Made by a program: the position numbers and the translations under genes. Shown in pieces: positions 1 to 12,513 of a stretch of 64,000 nucleotides of DNA. Source of the DNA: Schoenoplectus triqueter (Eukaryota > Streptophyta > Magnoliopsida > Poales > Cyperaceae); contig CAXKVV010002149.1 in NCBI GenBank assembly GCA_964058805.1, positions 186,001 through 250,000 on the forward strand. Reading direction: 5' to 3'. The stretch's first letter is position 1. Every line of letters starts with the position of its first letter. The notes beneath the pieces are model-generated. The model saw only the letters and a program-made list of their open reading frames with translations. It was not told the DNA's origin and made no database searches.

Positions 1-1451
1 GGCCCGTGGGACCCACCGGTCTGTATATATGTATTGCACATCTTTGTCTGCCGGATTATCCACCGATCCCGTCATTTGGCGGGTTCGGCTGTGTCAGAGT
101 GTTTTATTTTGATCAATACTATATTTTTATTATTCTTAATATAATTTAATTTTAAATCCAAATTTGAGCTATTATAATACCATGTCCTTCAGTGTTTAGT
201 GTGGGCGGCCATATTCGAGACTGGAATCTACTTTGTGATATTATATTATTATATTTATCTGGCTTATTTAGGATCCTGATATTGTCCGAATGGCTTTCTC
301 CTGTGGCCCCTGGTTGGTACAGAGAAAGTCGGGATGCGGTCCGCTGATCTTAGTGGGTACAGTGTAGGCTCCCATTTGTTTATATTTCGTTTTGATACTT
401 TTACGGGATGCGGTCCTCTGACCCTTGGTTGGTACAGTGTAGGCTCCCATTTATTTTTAATTTATTAATTCATGGGTAGTTATCTCCTTTTGACGATATG
501 ACAACTGAAGACATACTATATCCGTTTGCTTCTATTTTGTAAGATAAATTACCAGATTCAGCATACCAGAGTACGTGCTTTATAGTCGTTCACTCTCCTA
601 GGGCGTTATCGCCTTGGGAGCCCGAATTGTCATTTGTGCGGCGTTGTCGCTGCACAAACATAAAGTCCTAAGTTAGTAAGTTGGGCCCTGGTAGTGCCCG
701 CTTAGGCAAGGCTCGAGTTAGTAAGTTGGGCCCTGGTAGTGCCCGCTCAGGATGGGTCTGGAAAATTTACAAACTGAGTATTTATTTCGGGTGTTTGAAT
801 TTCGTACCTTATATTTTATAGCATATTATTAATTCCATCGATTTTCTATTTTTGGTTTCTTAGCATCTCATGTCATAGCATTTAGGCAAGCTTCTCAAAA
901 TGTGCATAAAATATTATTTTATTTTCACATGAATATAATATTACCTTTTGAATACCAGTATCGCCATTTGGGTCCAGTCTAGGAAAGAAGATTAAATCTT
1001 AAGGCTGGATCTAAATCCGTACTGAGTAATTTTTAAAATTACACACGTTTCCACGGTGATTGTGGGATCCAGGTATTTTCGGTTTGGGATTTTCTTGGAG
1101 CGAGTACTAGGGACAGTCCCGCGCGATGATAGGGATGCTTCGCTGCATTTGCATGTGAGCCGGGTAGTTAGATAGGATTCATCGAGTTTTGAGTCTTACT
1201 TCTTTCTTTCTTTTGGGTTTTTATTTGAGAGATTTGCTGCCCATTCCGATGGAGCTATCCCCGCCTATGCAGGCGTTGTATACTCTTTGTTCATTCTGGA
1301 CTGTATGGTCATATATTTATATTTATTATTATTTTGTTTATTCTTTGATTGCTTTATTTTATTCACTTAGCCTTCCGTACGCACGTCTCGTCGTGCGTAC
1401 ATGACAGGATTAAGCACCCCTAATCCGATTTAATTATTTTGAGGTGTGACA
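1..1451 (-). mobile_element. Long LTR, 5' portion, minus strand (runs off left edge)
   Basis: The reverse complement of this stretch matches 5497-6948 base for base over most of its length, so it is a second copy of the long LTR described there. Reading on the minus strand it starts TGTCACACC at 1451 and runs off the window at base 1. The likely target duplication on this side is TTAAG at 1452-1456; the other side is outside the window. It holds the same two internal direct repeats as its partner, around 318-460 and 672-752. No coding sequence was recognised. The two copies point away from each other with 4 kb between them and have different flanking pentamers, so they look like separate insertions. 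Confidence 0.75.
672..752. repeat. Two-copy GC-rich direct repeat inside the LTR
   Basis: A unit of about 46-48 bases containing GTTGGGCCCTGGTAGTGCCC occurs twice in tandem. The same pair occurs in the other LTR copy at 6197-6286 with a 45-base period, so it belongs to the LTR family and is not a local duplication. Confidence 0.75.
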
Positions 1452-3806
1452 TTAAGAACTTTCAAGAAAGCACTAATATAAATAATTTCTAGATGTTATT
1501 TTTTAAACTTATTGATTGCAAGAAAATCACTAATATAAAGCATCTAAATATTTTCTAGAAATAAAAAGAAAATTATGTAAATTATATCTAATGATTTTAT
1601 TTTGATATTTTAATTTTATATTTTGACTTATTAGAAAATTAAAAGTGGAAATACGATGGAGGTAAAAAAATAGATGTATTTGAACCATCCTCTTTTAAAA
1701 TTGTAGTTAATTTAAAGCACAATAATAGAATGACTTCTATATAATTTTGTTTTGAGACGTTGATAAGCGACTAGTCGAAGTTATTGCCTAAAGGTTGTTG
1801 TCTATGTAATTTATTTTGATATATATTTAATGACGCATTAGAAATAGTGACTGGTGAGTTGTAATACGAAATAATATTTTCATTGCTCAAGGACAAGTGA
1901 TAGGAGCCAACAAAAATGCACCTAATCTTATTAATTTTTACGTCCATGATGTACATGCTATGTATTTTGCTTTAATATGTTCAGAATTTATTTTAAGTTT
2001 CATTCTAATATATAATTGTCATAATCATCGAGTGGAGGAGATTGATTAAGATTTATTTATATGCATAAATTATTTGAATAAGATGTGTTGTACTAAATAA
2101 TTTATTTTGATTTGTCAATTTATAAAATAATAAACTTAATTTTTATAAAAAAAAATCTGAGACATTTTGTAGGATCCTTTAAAAATTTTAAGTTTTTATG
2201 CTAAAAAAGTAAGGAAAAAACATTATGCGCAGTAAGTCGTTGTAATAGCTCACATTTTTAGTCAAAAAAAATTAAGACAGAAAGCTTTCGAAAATTATCA
2301 AAATGTATCGTTAGACAACAGTTAGGGAACCGTTAAACAACTTTAGCCATTACAACGACTCACCAAACCATCATAACAGCTCTATAGAAAGATAGAGTTG
2401 TTAGAAAAACAAAGTTGTCAGAGCTCAAGAACATTGGTCAAATACAGTTGAAACGTTGTAATGACTTAGTCAAGCATCATAACGCCTTAGTTAAGCATTA
2501 TAATGATTTATCCCTTCTTTACAAGCCGTTATAATATTATAAGAAATTTATTAAAGTCTGACAAGAATATCCTTGACAATTCATAATTAAAATCAATATT
2601 AAGCCGTTATAACGGTTCAAGAACCGTTATAATATTTTGCTAGATGAAATATTATCTGTCATATTTGAGGTGTTCTATATAAAAAAGTTTATCCATATAG
2701 TTCATTTTAACTTTACTCTCCCAATCTTTAACAATCTTCAAGCACTCCAATGTGCCTTTAGAGCATCCATTCTTTCCTTATAAGAAGCACAACTAGAAAA
2801 TCAAAATTAATCAATTAAAGTCATATTTAGAGTTGAATCTCTACGGTAATTTTTGAGCTAGTTTGTGCTTATTTTCTAAAGTTGTTGTACTCTCATTTCT
2901 TTGAGTTTGTTGTTTATTTTTTTAAGTCTCAAGTGTTTCCTTCTTTTTGCTGTTTTCTTGACTTGTGTTTCTTTTTTTTAGTAGTGTTTGCAAAGGAGAC
3001 AAGTTTATATACTCTTTGTAATACTCTCTGGTGGTAATACATTGATATTTCATTTTTTGGAGTGAGTTTCAGATATGTAAGTTTTTGTACTGAATTTCAT
3101 TAAAATCTCATGTCTTTACTTGTACACTTTCCTTAGCATTCTTCTTGAAATCTTTCATTGATATTCACTAGATTATCCATGTTAAAGATTTATTAGATTG
3201 TGATTTTTTAGTAGCTAGTCAAGTTGAATTCATTTTTTACTTGCAAGATTATTCTTAATAGCTAAAGTTTCACATTCTATATTTGTGTTATTGTTCTCAT
3301 TCTTTTACAGTTTTTCTTTATTAGTTTCTTTGGTTTTACTATCACCACCAAATCAGTTACGCACTTGTATTGATTATTTCATAATATTTCGGTTAAACTC
3401 TCATTTTATAATAAGATATATTGATGAATATAAGAATATTTAACATGTTTTGTCGAACTTCTAATAAGCTAGTATACTATTAAAGACGCTGATACGGTGT
3501 CCCTACTATATCTCATTTCATCCACCACCTCTTATACACGGGTCCAAATGATTAGTTTTTTAGGCAAGTCCTTTTAAAAAAAAAAATGATAGAGCTGGGT
3601 TGGGCATCCAATCATTTTTCTAGGACTTGTTTGTTCTCGTCGAGAATTAACAAAAACAAAACAAAACAAAAAAAAAAAACAGAAATGCGTGCAAGAACTT
3701 CTGTAACTTTTATTGTTTACGATTTGGACGAAAAAAGGAGAATATTGCTCAGTAGTCAGTACATCCTCTTGAGTCTTGTCCCTACCCCAGATAACTCATC
3801 AGCTGC
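1452..3806. other. AT-rich intergenic DNA, no gene seen; possible LTR relic at 2600-3400
   Basis: No credible coding frame. From 2230 to 2660 short motifs related to TTATAACG/CGTTATAA recur. A perfect 12-bp dyad lies at 2607-2632 and a TATA-like CTATATAAAA at 2675-2684. The T-rich sequence after it resembles the transcribed end of an LTR, but I found no ends or target duplication, so the LTR reading is only a suggestion. Confidence 0.4.
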
Positions 3807-3814
3807 TCCCAGCA

Positions 3815-4475
3815 AGAGTGTTAAAATAATCCGTCTCGTATGATCCGACCCGTCTGATCAGTGGTCGCGACTCGCTCCGATCTGACCCGTATTCAAACCT
3901 GTCAGACCCGTGATCCGTTAGAACCGGCAGGTCTAGCATAGGCGCGGGCAAAAAAATTTGAAAAAAAAATCCGTGCTAGACCCGACCCGTTTTGGACCGG
4001 TCCTGACCCGATCCGCCCCGCCCAACCCGTGATAACCCGCCCCCGACCCGACCTGGGAAACTCATGCAAACCCGACCCAATACCCGATAACCTGAAAAAT
4101 AAAAAAAATACGGAAAAATACAGGAAAATGCGGGAAAATTATTTTTTTTTTGTCAAAATATATTATAGTTATATATTTTTAATATTCTTAATAATTATTT
4201 TTGAATTTTTCAGATTTTTTTGGAATTTATTTGAATTTTATTGGATTATTTTTGAATTTTGAAAAAAAAAAACCCGCCGACCCAATCCACCCCATCGTTG
4301 GACCCGACCCGCCGACCCGACGGCTAGGACGGATCGCGGTCAAACCCTCCAAAATGGATCCGTCCTAACCCGTCCCGTCAAAACCCATTAACCCGTCCCG
4401 CCAAAACCCACCGACCCGTGCAAATCCGTCTCGTCCCGCCCCGACCCGACCCGTTCCGCTTTTAATACACTACAG
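3815..4475. mobile_element. Non-autonomous hAT-like element, CCCGACC-rich arms
   Basis: 661 bp flanked by the 8-bp direct duplication TCCCAGCA (3807-3814 and 4476-4483). The ends are imperfect inverted repeats: AGAGTGTTAAAA on the left, CTGTAGTGTATTAAAA read inward from the right. Both arms are packed with variants of CCCGACCCG; the core (about 4090-4270) is AT-rich. There is no transposase frame. An 8-bp duplication with A/TAGTG-type ends fits the hAT superfamily. Confidence 0.7.
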
Positions 4476-4483
4476 TCCCAGCA

Positions 4484-5491
4484 TCAGGTACTTCCTAATT
4501 CCGGTATTTCACTGCCTAGGATCCACTGTCATGAATGAAAAAAAAAAATGATTCAAGTGTACATGCATGGCTCAGAAGTCAGAACATATGAAATGTTAAT
4601 AAATAAAAAGTTAATGTCAGTTCAGAACAGATAATGTCTCACTCGCGTCACGTAAAACGTGTCAACTGTTATAATATGAGTAAAACTAAATATTAAATAG
4701 ATATGACGTGTTGCTCCGCAAACTTATTGTATAACCATTTATTAATATAGAATTAACCACATTATTGTCGGAAAAAGAAAAGGGAATTGGCAGCTTGTTA
4801 TCTGCTTTTATTTAAAAAGGTTGTATACAAATATTAAAAGCATTTTTGTACATAAAAATTAATATTAGATAAATAGATTAACTTTTTATTTTCACCTGCA
4901 CAAAAAAACACCCCTTGTGTTATTGTATATTAATATAAAATTTGAGACCTCATCCTCACCTTCTCTATAAAAAAAATATTTTCATGATTAACATGACAAC
5001 TGCAACAAAAAATTAGATAGATGAGTTGTCAACTTTGTGGATGATTGTGTAAGGAAAATATTATACAATTAACGTATATTGGTGAATGGTGAACATTAAA
5101 AGATAATATTTATATACGCACAAAGTAAATATATATTTTGACAGAGCAAAAACAGACTAAAGTTTTATAGATGTATATCAATTAAGGAAACTGAGGCTTG
5201 GTGGTCAAGTCCACAAACAACAAGTCTTATAGTATCATTTACACTGTGCTCTAGACAATAATAGGGAATGGGAGGAAAGGGGAAAGACCACTAACTGAAT
5301 TAATATTTTACTTGCTCAAACTAGTTTATTTGCTTCACAACATACTATTTTGAAGGGAGAGAGAACTAGATGAGGGAAAGAAAGCATAGTGTTAAACAAT
5401 TCATATAGATATAAGACACACATACGTAAATATAAATTGAAACATAGCATAAATAATCACAACAAATGTATACATCACACCATAAAAAGTA
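4484..5491. other. AT-rich intergenic DNA without recognised features
   Basis: Stops are frequent in all frames. No tRNA, transposon end or promoter structure was recognised. Confidence 0.5.
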
Positions 5492-6196
5492 TTACATGTC
5501 ACACCCCAGAATAAATAAAACGGATTTGGGGTGCTTAATTTCGCCACGTACGCACGACGAGACATGCGTACGGAAGTCTAAATGAATAAAATAAGCAATC
5601 ACAGAATAAACAAAACAATAATAAATATAAATATATATGACCGTACAATCTAGAATGAACAAAGAGAATACAACGCCTGCATAGGCGGGGCTAGCTCCAT
5701 CAGAATGGGCAGCAAATCTCTCAAATAAAACCCAAATGAAAGAAATAAGACTCAAAAACCCGATGGATCCTATCCGACTATCCGGCTCACATGCAAATGC
5801 GGCGAAGCATCCCTGTAATCGCGCAGGACTGTCCCTAGCACTCACTCCAATAAAATCCCGAACCTGAAATACCTGGATCCCACAACCACCGTGGAACGTG
5901 AGTAATTTAATAAATTACTCAGTACGGATTTAGATCCAGCCTTAAGATTTGATCTTCTTTCCTAGACTGGACACAAAAATCGATACTTATGTTTGGAATG
6001 CAATATAATAATGCTGGGTAAATATAATATAATAATATTATCATGCACATTTGACCTACATGATATGACATGAAATGGTAAAGAAACCCCAAATAGAAAA
6101 TTCTGTGGAAATCATACTATAATATAAAATATAAGGTACGAGAGTCAAACACCCGAAATAAATACCTAGATTGTAAATTTACCAGACTCATCCCGA

Positions 6197-6286
6197 GCGG
6201 GCACTACCAGGGCCCAACTTACTAACTCGAGTCTTGCCTAAGCGGGCACTACCAGGGCCCAACTTACCAACTTAGGACTTTATGTT
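6197..6286. repeat. 45-bp direct repeat, two copies
   Basis: Two tandem units that each begin GCGGGCACTACCAGGGCCCA. The same pair is present in the LTR copy at 672-752. Confidence 0.75.
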
Positions 6287-6493
6287 TGTGCAGTGACAAC
6301 GCCGCACAAACGATAATTCGGGCTCCCGAGACGATAACGCCCTAGGAGAGTGAACGGCTATAAAGCACGTACTCTAGTCTACTGAATCTGGTAATTTACC
6401 TTATAAAAATAGAAGCAAATGAATATAGTATGTCTTCAGTTGCCATATCATAAAAAGGAGATAACTACCCGTGAATTAACAAATGGGAAATAA

Positions 6494-6640
6494 ATGGGAG
6501 CCTACACTGTACCAACCAAGGGTCAGAGGACCGCATCCCGTAAAAAATATCAAAATGAAATATAAACAAATGGGAGCCTACACTGTACCCACTAAGGTCA
6601 GCGGACCGCATTCCGACTTTCTATGTACCAACTAAGGGCC
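6494..6640. repeat. 76-bp direct repeat, two copies and a partial third
   Basis: ATGGGAGCCTACACTGTACC occurs at 6494 and 6570, each followed by a GGTCAG-GACCGCAT block. A decayed third start (TATGTACCAACTAAGG) lies near 6623. It is shared with the minus-strand copy around 318-460. Confidence 0.7.
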
Positions 6641-8149
6641 AAAGAAGAAAGCCTTTCGGACAATACTAGGATCCTAAATAAGCCGGATAATTATAATAAT
6701 ATAGTATCACGAAATAGATTTCAATCTCGGATATGGCCGCCCACACTAAACACTAAAGTACATTATATCCTAAACGCTCAAATTTGGATTAGAAATGTAA
6801 TCATATCAAGAATAAGATAAATAAAATATTGATCCAAAGAAAACACTCTGACACAGCCGAATCCGCCAAATGACGGGATCGGTGGATAACCCGACAGGCA
6901 AACATGCGCAGTACATATACATACCGGTGGGTCCCACGGGCCTATGGGTCACCGTACGTAACCACAACGGTCTGGTTATGCAAGGCAACTACGACTGAGA
7001 ATTATCCGGTCCGCCTCTCAGCACTCCCATGCATTTAATGCATGATTAACTACCTGACTTAATTAATAATTAGTGATAGTAATAATATTTTCCTAATAAT
7101 TATAATCTATAACTTGAATTATTTAATTCTATCTAATCCTATCTCGGGACTTTCTCCCGAATCCTACTCCTACCATATCTACATGAAATATGACATGATA
7201 TGACATGTGAATGCGGGTATGTCTCGAATATGCTGGTCAATTTACCGGATGCATATGACAGGTCAATTTTGGTCTCTAATCAATGTTTGGTCAAAATACC
7301 GCAGATCAGATTTATTTTAAAAACATTTTTTTTCGTTTTGCGTTCCTAATTCTGAAGAAAGAAAATTAAATCTTAGAAAACTGTACCTGAGAGTGATGGT
7401 GAGGATCATGGAGTCGCTTTACTCCGGAGGTAGAACGCCGGCCACGGGGTCGGTGTTCGCGTACGTCTGGTCGGGAGTGACCTCGTACTCCGCGAGTGGA
7501 TCTGAGTCGACTATATCACCTATTTAATTTAAATTAGATGTTTATTAGTTTTAACTTGATTTACTAATTAATAATTGAATTAGATTGATAATTTAATTAA
7601 ACGTTTGTTCGGGTTTTATCGTCTTTTCTTGAAAAATTCGGCAGCATTTCTGCTGCATATATGCTGTGTCGGAAATTTTAGTTGCTCGCGTATCGATCCG
7701 TTAAGTTGTGTTTATCGTTCTTGGTCGCTTTTATACGTTCATCCTTTATTTTAATTTTGAGTTTATGGATTTAATTATTAAATCAATTAATTTAAAATAG
7801 AGAAATTGATTAATTTATAATTTATAATATATCTAATATTATATTCTAATATTCTCTTATTTATTTATTTTTTAAATAGAGAGATTGATTAACATATATT
7901 TATATATTTATATAATTATTAATATTATTCTATTATTAAATAGAGAAATTGATTAATATATATTATATATATAATATTTTATTTTATTATTCTTTTATTT
8001 ATTTTAAAAATGAAGAAATTGATTAATATATATTCTAATATATATTAATTACATTCTAATTATTATTTTTACTATGTTTTTTAATTATGTAGTTTACTTT
8101 ATTATATATAAGTATTATTATTAGGTTTTTTTATAAATTAGAGAAAATA

Positions 8150-8262
8150 GTTTTAAAAATAAAAGTAAAATAAAAAGAAATGAAATAAATGAAATGAAAT
8201 AAATAAAATAAAATAAACGAAAAATAAATAAAATAAAAACAAAAATAAAGAAAATTTTATTA
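8150..8262. repeat. A-rich microsatellite inside the LTR
   Basis: A run of degenerate AAATA, AAATG and AAATAAA units with almost no C. No other function is visible. Confidence 0.6.
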
Positions 8263-9025
8263 TATTATTAATGTGTTGGTGTTTTAATGTTCGGGATCAT
8301 ACGCTGACTAATAAATCAATTTGAGCCTATGCTCTGATATCCCGTATTCGGGGGCAGTCAGGGAATTTAATCATTTCTCAGATATTAAAGTTTACGTTGT
8401 TATCTATGGATACCGCCTGACCTTTTGGGGTGGCTTCCAATTAATTAGTCACCTTTTATTTTATCACATATTTATTTTAGGACTTTTAATTCATTGCATC
8501 TTTAACACTTTAACATAAACTTTAATTAGATTTTAAGAAATTTATCAATTCGTTTAGCGGCCCAATGAGTACTTATTTTCTTACTTCCCGTTTAAATTTA
8601 TAAGTTGGGCTGATCCTTATAGATTCATTTTATTCCCTAACTATTTTCCAGCCCATAATCCATTAAAGTATACTTTAGGCCCAATTTAGTAATTATTTCA
8701 CAAATTTCCAACCTTTTAGACTTTACATTAGCCCAACAATTATAATTCAATAGCCCACAACCAGTCAGAACAAGGAAAGGGATATCCAACAGTTAGGGTA
8801 CAGCCCACAGTCGACACAATAAATAGGAAAATAAGCAGCAGCACGATAGCAAAATAACTAGGGCTATTTACAGAAAAGAAACCAGCAACCAGCTGGTACT
8901 GGTACGACTAGTAACCAGAACAACAAAAAAAAAGGCATGCACAAAAATCCTCAGAACCACAGGTAACAACTAACTGACCCAACCAGTAACCAGAAATCGA
9001 GCAGGCAAATATAGCAGGGAGGGTA

Positions 9026-10740
9026 TGTTAGTTTATAATAATCTTAAAGTCAATAATATGATAAATTAGTTATATAAAGCTTTGTTCATGAATTGGATAT
9101 TTAAACGATATTTTGTTTCCTTGAGTATTATTGAATTTATGAATCATTCCGAGTTCATGACTGGAATTGTGAAACTTCATAATATAGAATATACTCTTAA
9201 AAGTCACTAACCAAGGTAATTAGCAGGAACACTAATTAATCGTTATCAGGTTAGTATGTGGATTAAATGATGGTCAAGTTTTACAGACCATAGACAAAGA
9301 GTTGTCATTTTAATCACATATATAGATGTTCTAGGAACATTGTATTTGATAGACCCCGAATGAAATATTAAATGGAATTGTGTTCGGGTCATTAATGTTT
9401 TCGTTCAGTATTAAATTCTAAAGTGTGAGGTATTCATCTTTCCTACATAAGATATGTATGTGTGTGATTTCTACCAAGAGTAATTATATTTGATAATTTA
9501 CTCAGGATCAAGAAAAGATTAAGTTTGCAAGGATGACACATACCTACCTTGAAACTGATCTGATAGCTATGAGACAAAAGAATTAAACCCAAGTAAATAG
9601 TTTACTGGATCATGATATTGTACAGTACATCATCATCTTTGTAATTGGATGGTCATAGTGCATTCTGCCAGATGCCTCATATGATTATAGAAGTTAAAAC
9701 AGTTTTAACTCTATTTACAAACATAACACGGATCATGTCGGGTCACACCGTATAGGAGTTAATCGGAGAATCTTATTGATTAATTATAAATTATTTATAA
9801 TTAATAATAAGATGGTTATAATTAATTATATTTGTCATAGAGATGACAAGAAGCAAAAATCAGATTGAATTTATAACGTGTTGGACACGTCGTATAAATT
9901 CGCCGAAACAACAACCGAGAAAATTTTTTTATTGGAGATGATAATTATATATATTTGATTTGGATTTTAAATGTTAATTATGGATTTGAATTATGGGGCA
10001 AGGGTATTTTGGTCTTTTCACATTGGAACCTCCCTACTATTCATGAGGGTATTTTGGTAATTTGTCAATCTCACATTTTCTATAAATAGAGGGGTAGCGT
10101 GAGAGAGAAAGCCACACCAAATCAGTTCTACTTTCTCTCTCTCGGTATACGGTTGTTTCAAATTTAACGGGATTGGTGAATAGTGTTTTTACGAAAGTTA
10201 CGTATTTCTGCACATTTGTGAAACAGAATTACTGCGAGTCGTGAATAGTACTATTTTATTTTTTTCTCAGGTGAATAGTGTTTTTGTGAGAAACCGCGGT
10301 TTACGGTATTTCTGGCAAAAGAAATAAGCCGCTCTCTGGTCAGTCCTGGTGGATAACCTACAGAGGCATCAGACGTTTGGTGCTCCGAGACAAGCCAATT
10401 TTTATTCCAATTGAAATTTAGAAGCGAGGTATAACATCTTATATTAATCTATTTAATTGTTAAGTAGATTAATATTTTAGAAATCAATCATGGAATAGAT
10501 CAATAAAGGTTTAAAGAGGTGTGTATCTCACGATAATCATCCGACATATCACTTTAACCCTAATCTTAAGTTAGAAGTAAAATAATATTTTACCGTCTTT
10601 TGTAAAGGATTAAATGTCTGTATCTCTCGGTAATTATCCGACATACTTTAATCCCTAACTTAAGTAGAAGTAAAATTTTTGTTCTACGGTCTTTCCGCAG
10701 CTTGAACATTAATGAGATTTGGGCATTCCAAAACCCAACA
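9026..10740 (+). repeat. 5' LTR of the copia element
   Basis: Starts TGTTAG and ends CCCAACA. It is 1715 bp, about 400 bp shorter than the 3' LTR. It lacks two blocks present there: one after 9476 (16648-16815 in the 3' LTR) and one at about 10001 (17351-17569). Apart from these, differences are point changes: four in the first 73 aligned bases. Confidence 0.9.
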
Positions 10741-10741
10741 G

Positions 10742-10753
10742 TGGTATGAGAGC
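10742..10753 (+). promoter_or_regulatory. Primer binding site (initiator tRNA-Met type)
   Basis: TGGTATGAGAGC begins one base after the LTR. It matches the usual copia site TGGTATCAGAGC except for one base. It would prime minus-strand DNA synthesis. Confidence 0.8.
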
Positions 10754-10973
10754 AAAGGCTCTCCCGCTGATTGATTTTCTAAAAGGTTATATCTTATGCA
10801 AATAAGATGCATATACCCTGTATCGGTTTAATTCTTAGATTTGCAGCTTAAAGTCCAAACCAAATAAAATTGGATTTTCTTGGTTCGACTCTATCGATTA
10901 AGAAAGTTAAATTAGATTTAAGCTTTCTTTATACTTTCTTTACGCTTTCTTTTCGAAAACTTTCGATTGTGTT

Positions 10974-12055
10974 AAAGTATATCTAAGAATGTGATGAAGC
11001 AATAAAGTACCTGAGTAAGAGCTGTTGATCTCCACACATAAAAGATAAGGTGATGTCAAATAAAGATGGGAAGTGGATACCTTCGGTATTCTTTCTGACA
11101 AGCACTTTTACGTGTCCTGATAACTGGCCCAAAAGGAACTTTGTCACGTTACCAAATTACTTTTGCACTTTCGAAGCATGGCAAATGTAACTCTTTTGCT
11201 TTTTCGGAAATATTTGGTTATGAAAAGTATATTTATGAATGTGATGAAGCAATAAAGTACCTAAGTAACAGCTGTTGATCTCCACACCTAAAAGAGATGG
11301 TTCTGTCTAGGAAAGATTGAATTTAAAGTGGTCCTCGTGACCCCAATCTTTCCTGGGAGCCCCTTTTACGTGTTCTGATAACTGGCCCAAAAGGAACTTT
11401 GTCATGTTATCAAATTGCTTTCTCGTACCAAAAAGAATTAACTATTTTGAAACCATATAAAATATTTATATGCTTTTTATGGTATAAGTAAAGAAGAAAG
11501 ATATAGCTGCAAAATAAAGAATTGAGAACTGATAGAAATATACGTGACTGATTCATGTATAAATATATACAAAATGTTTGTATGAACTGGTAAATTAGAT
11601 TTACTACTTTGATTTGAAATGTATCTTATCATAAACGCAAAGCTACTCCTATTGGATAGATAGTAGCTATATACGTGACTGATTCATGTATAAATATATA
11701 CAAAATGTTTGTATGAGCTGGTAAATTGGATTTGCTAGCTTTGATAATAAATGAGTAAATTTGATTTATCATTTTTGATAAACCGTGAAAGAATGTTATG
11801 TCAAAAAAAGACTGGAAAAGAAACTTTCAATGGTCTTTCTGACAGACGTCTTTCACGTGTTCATAAGTCTGTTTAAAGTCAGCTTAACAAACTGACTAAT
11901 TATAAATGTGTAAATTAGATTTATCATTTTTAAGAAACCGTGAAGGAAGATTGTGTCAAAGAAAGACTGGAAAAGGAACTTTCAGTGGTCTTTCTGACAA
12001 ATATTTTTTATGTGTTCGTAAGTCTGTTTAAAGCCAGCTTAACAAACTGACTGCT
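10974..12055 (+). repeat. Copia leader with three successive tandem duplications and stem-loops
   Basis: Three different units are each present twice: period near 249 bp (10974 and 11223), 131 bp (11538 and 11669) and about 155 bp (from about 11752). Several contain short inverted repeats: AGGAAAGATTG with CAATCTTTCCT in the second 249-bp unit, and AAGAAAGAC with GTCTTTCTGAC in the 155-bp units. Most of these stems are followed by an ACGTGT-type segment and an A-rich stretch. No open frame runs through it; it is untranslated leader ahead of gag. Confidence 0.7.
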
Positions 12056-12513
12056 TACGATGTTAAGCATATTCACAAATCCGAAAAATTAAGTAATATG
12101 CCCTACCTACTCTGTCCTCCGCAAATCAATGTTCATTGGCAGACGTGACCTACTAAGTAGGCGTCACCTTTTAACTTTGGTTGTCGAGGGTTATGTCCGA
12201 CATAACGAACCAAATAGAGTTAGGTTACTTACCAATGATTTTCAAAACAGTTTTGGATTTGGGACAAAGTTTCGTTAAAACATGTGATGTTTAACGAAAC
12301 CAAGAATCACATAGAGATGTGATTAACAAAGAGTTGCTTATCTAAGATAATTAATAAATGAGTTATTCAACGATAACTTGATTATCAGTGAAAATAGGGA
12401 TCTTGGTCATAACTACAAATGGGAATAGAACAAATTTGTAGTGGAAGTTTTATTTGAAATAAGACATTACATGAACAAAGCTAAAAATCTTTATATTTTA
12501 AACGTTGTAGCAC

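Larger units (their letters stand above)
5497..9025 (+). mobile_element. Solo long LTR, left segment (continues at 18314 after a nested copia)
   Basis: The LTR starts TGTCACACCCC right after TTACA (5492-5496) and its other end, TTTGACA, falls at 20191 followed by TTACA (20192-20196). So a single LTR lies inside a 5-bp duplication, with termini TGTCA/TGACA. Removing the nested copia and its duplication (9026-18313) leaves about 5.4 kb, very long for an LTR. No internal retrotransposon domains lie between the ends, so it is a solo LTR, presumably formed by LTR-LTR recombination. The first 1.45 kb is repeated in reverse at 1-1451. The family is unknown; long LTRs of this kind occur in Ty3/gypsy lineages. 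Confidence 0.7.
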
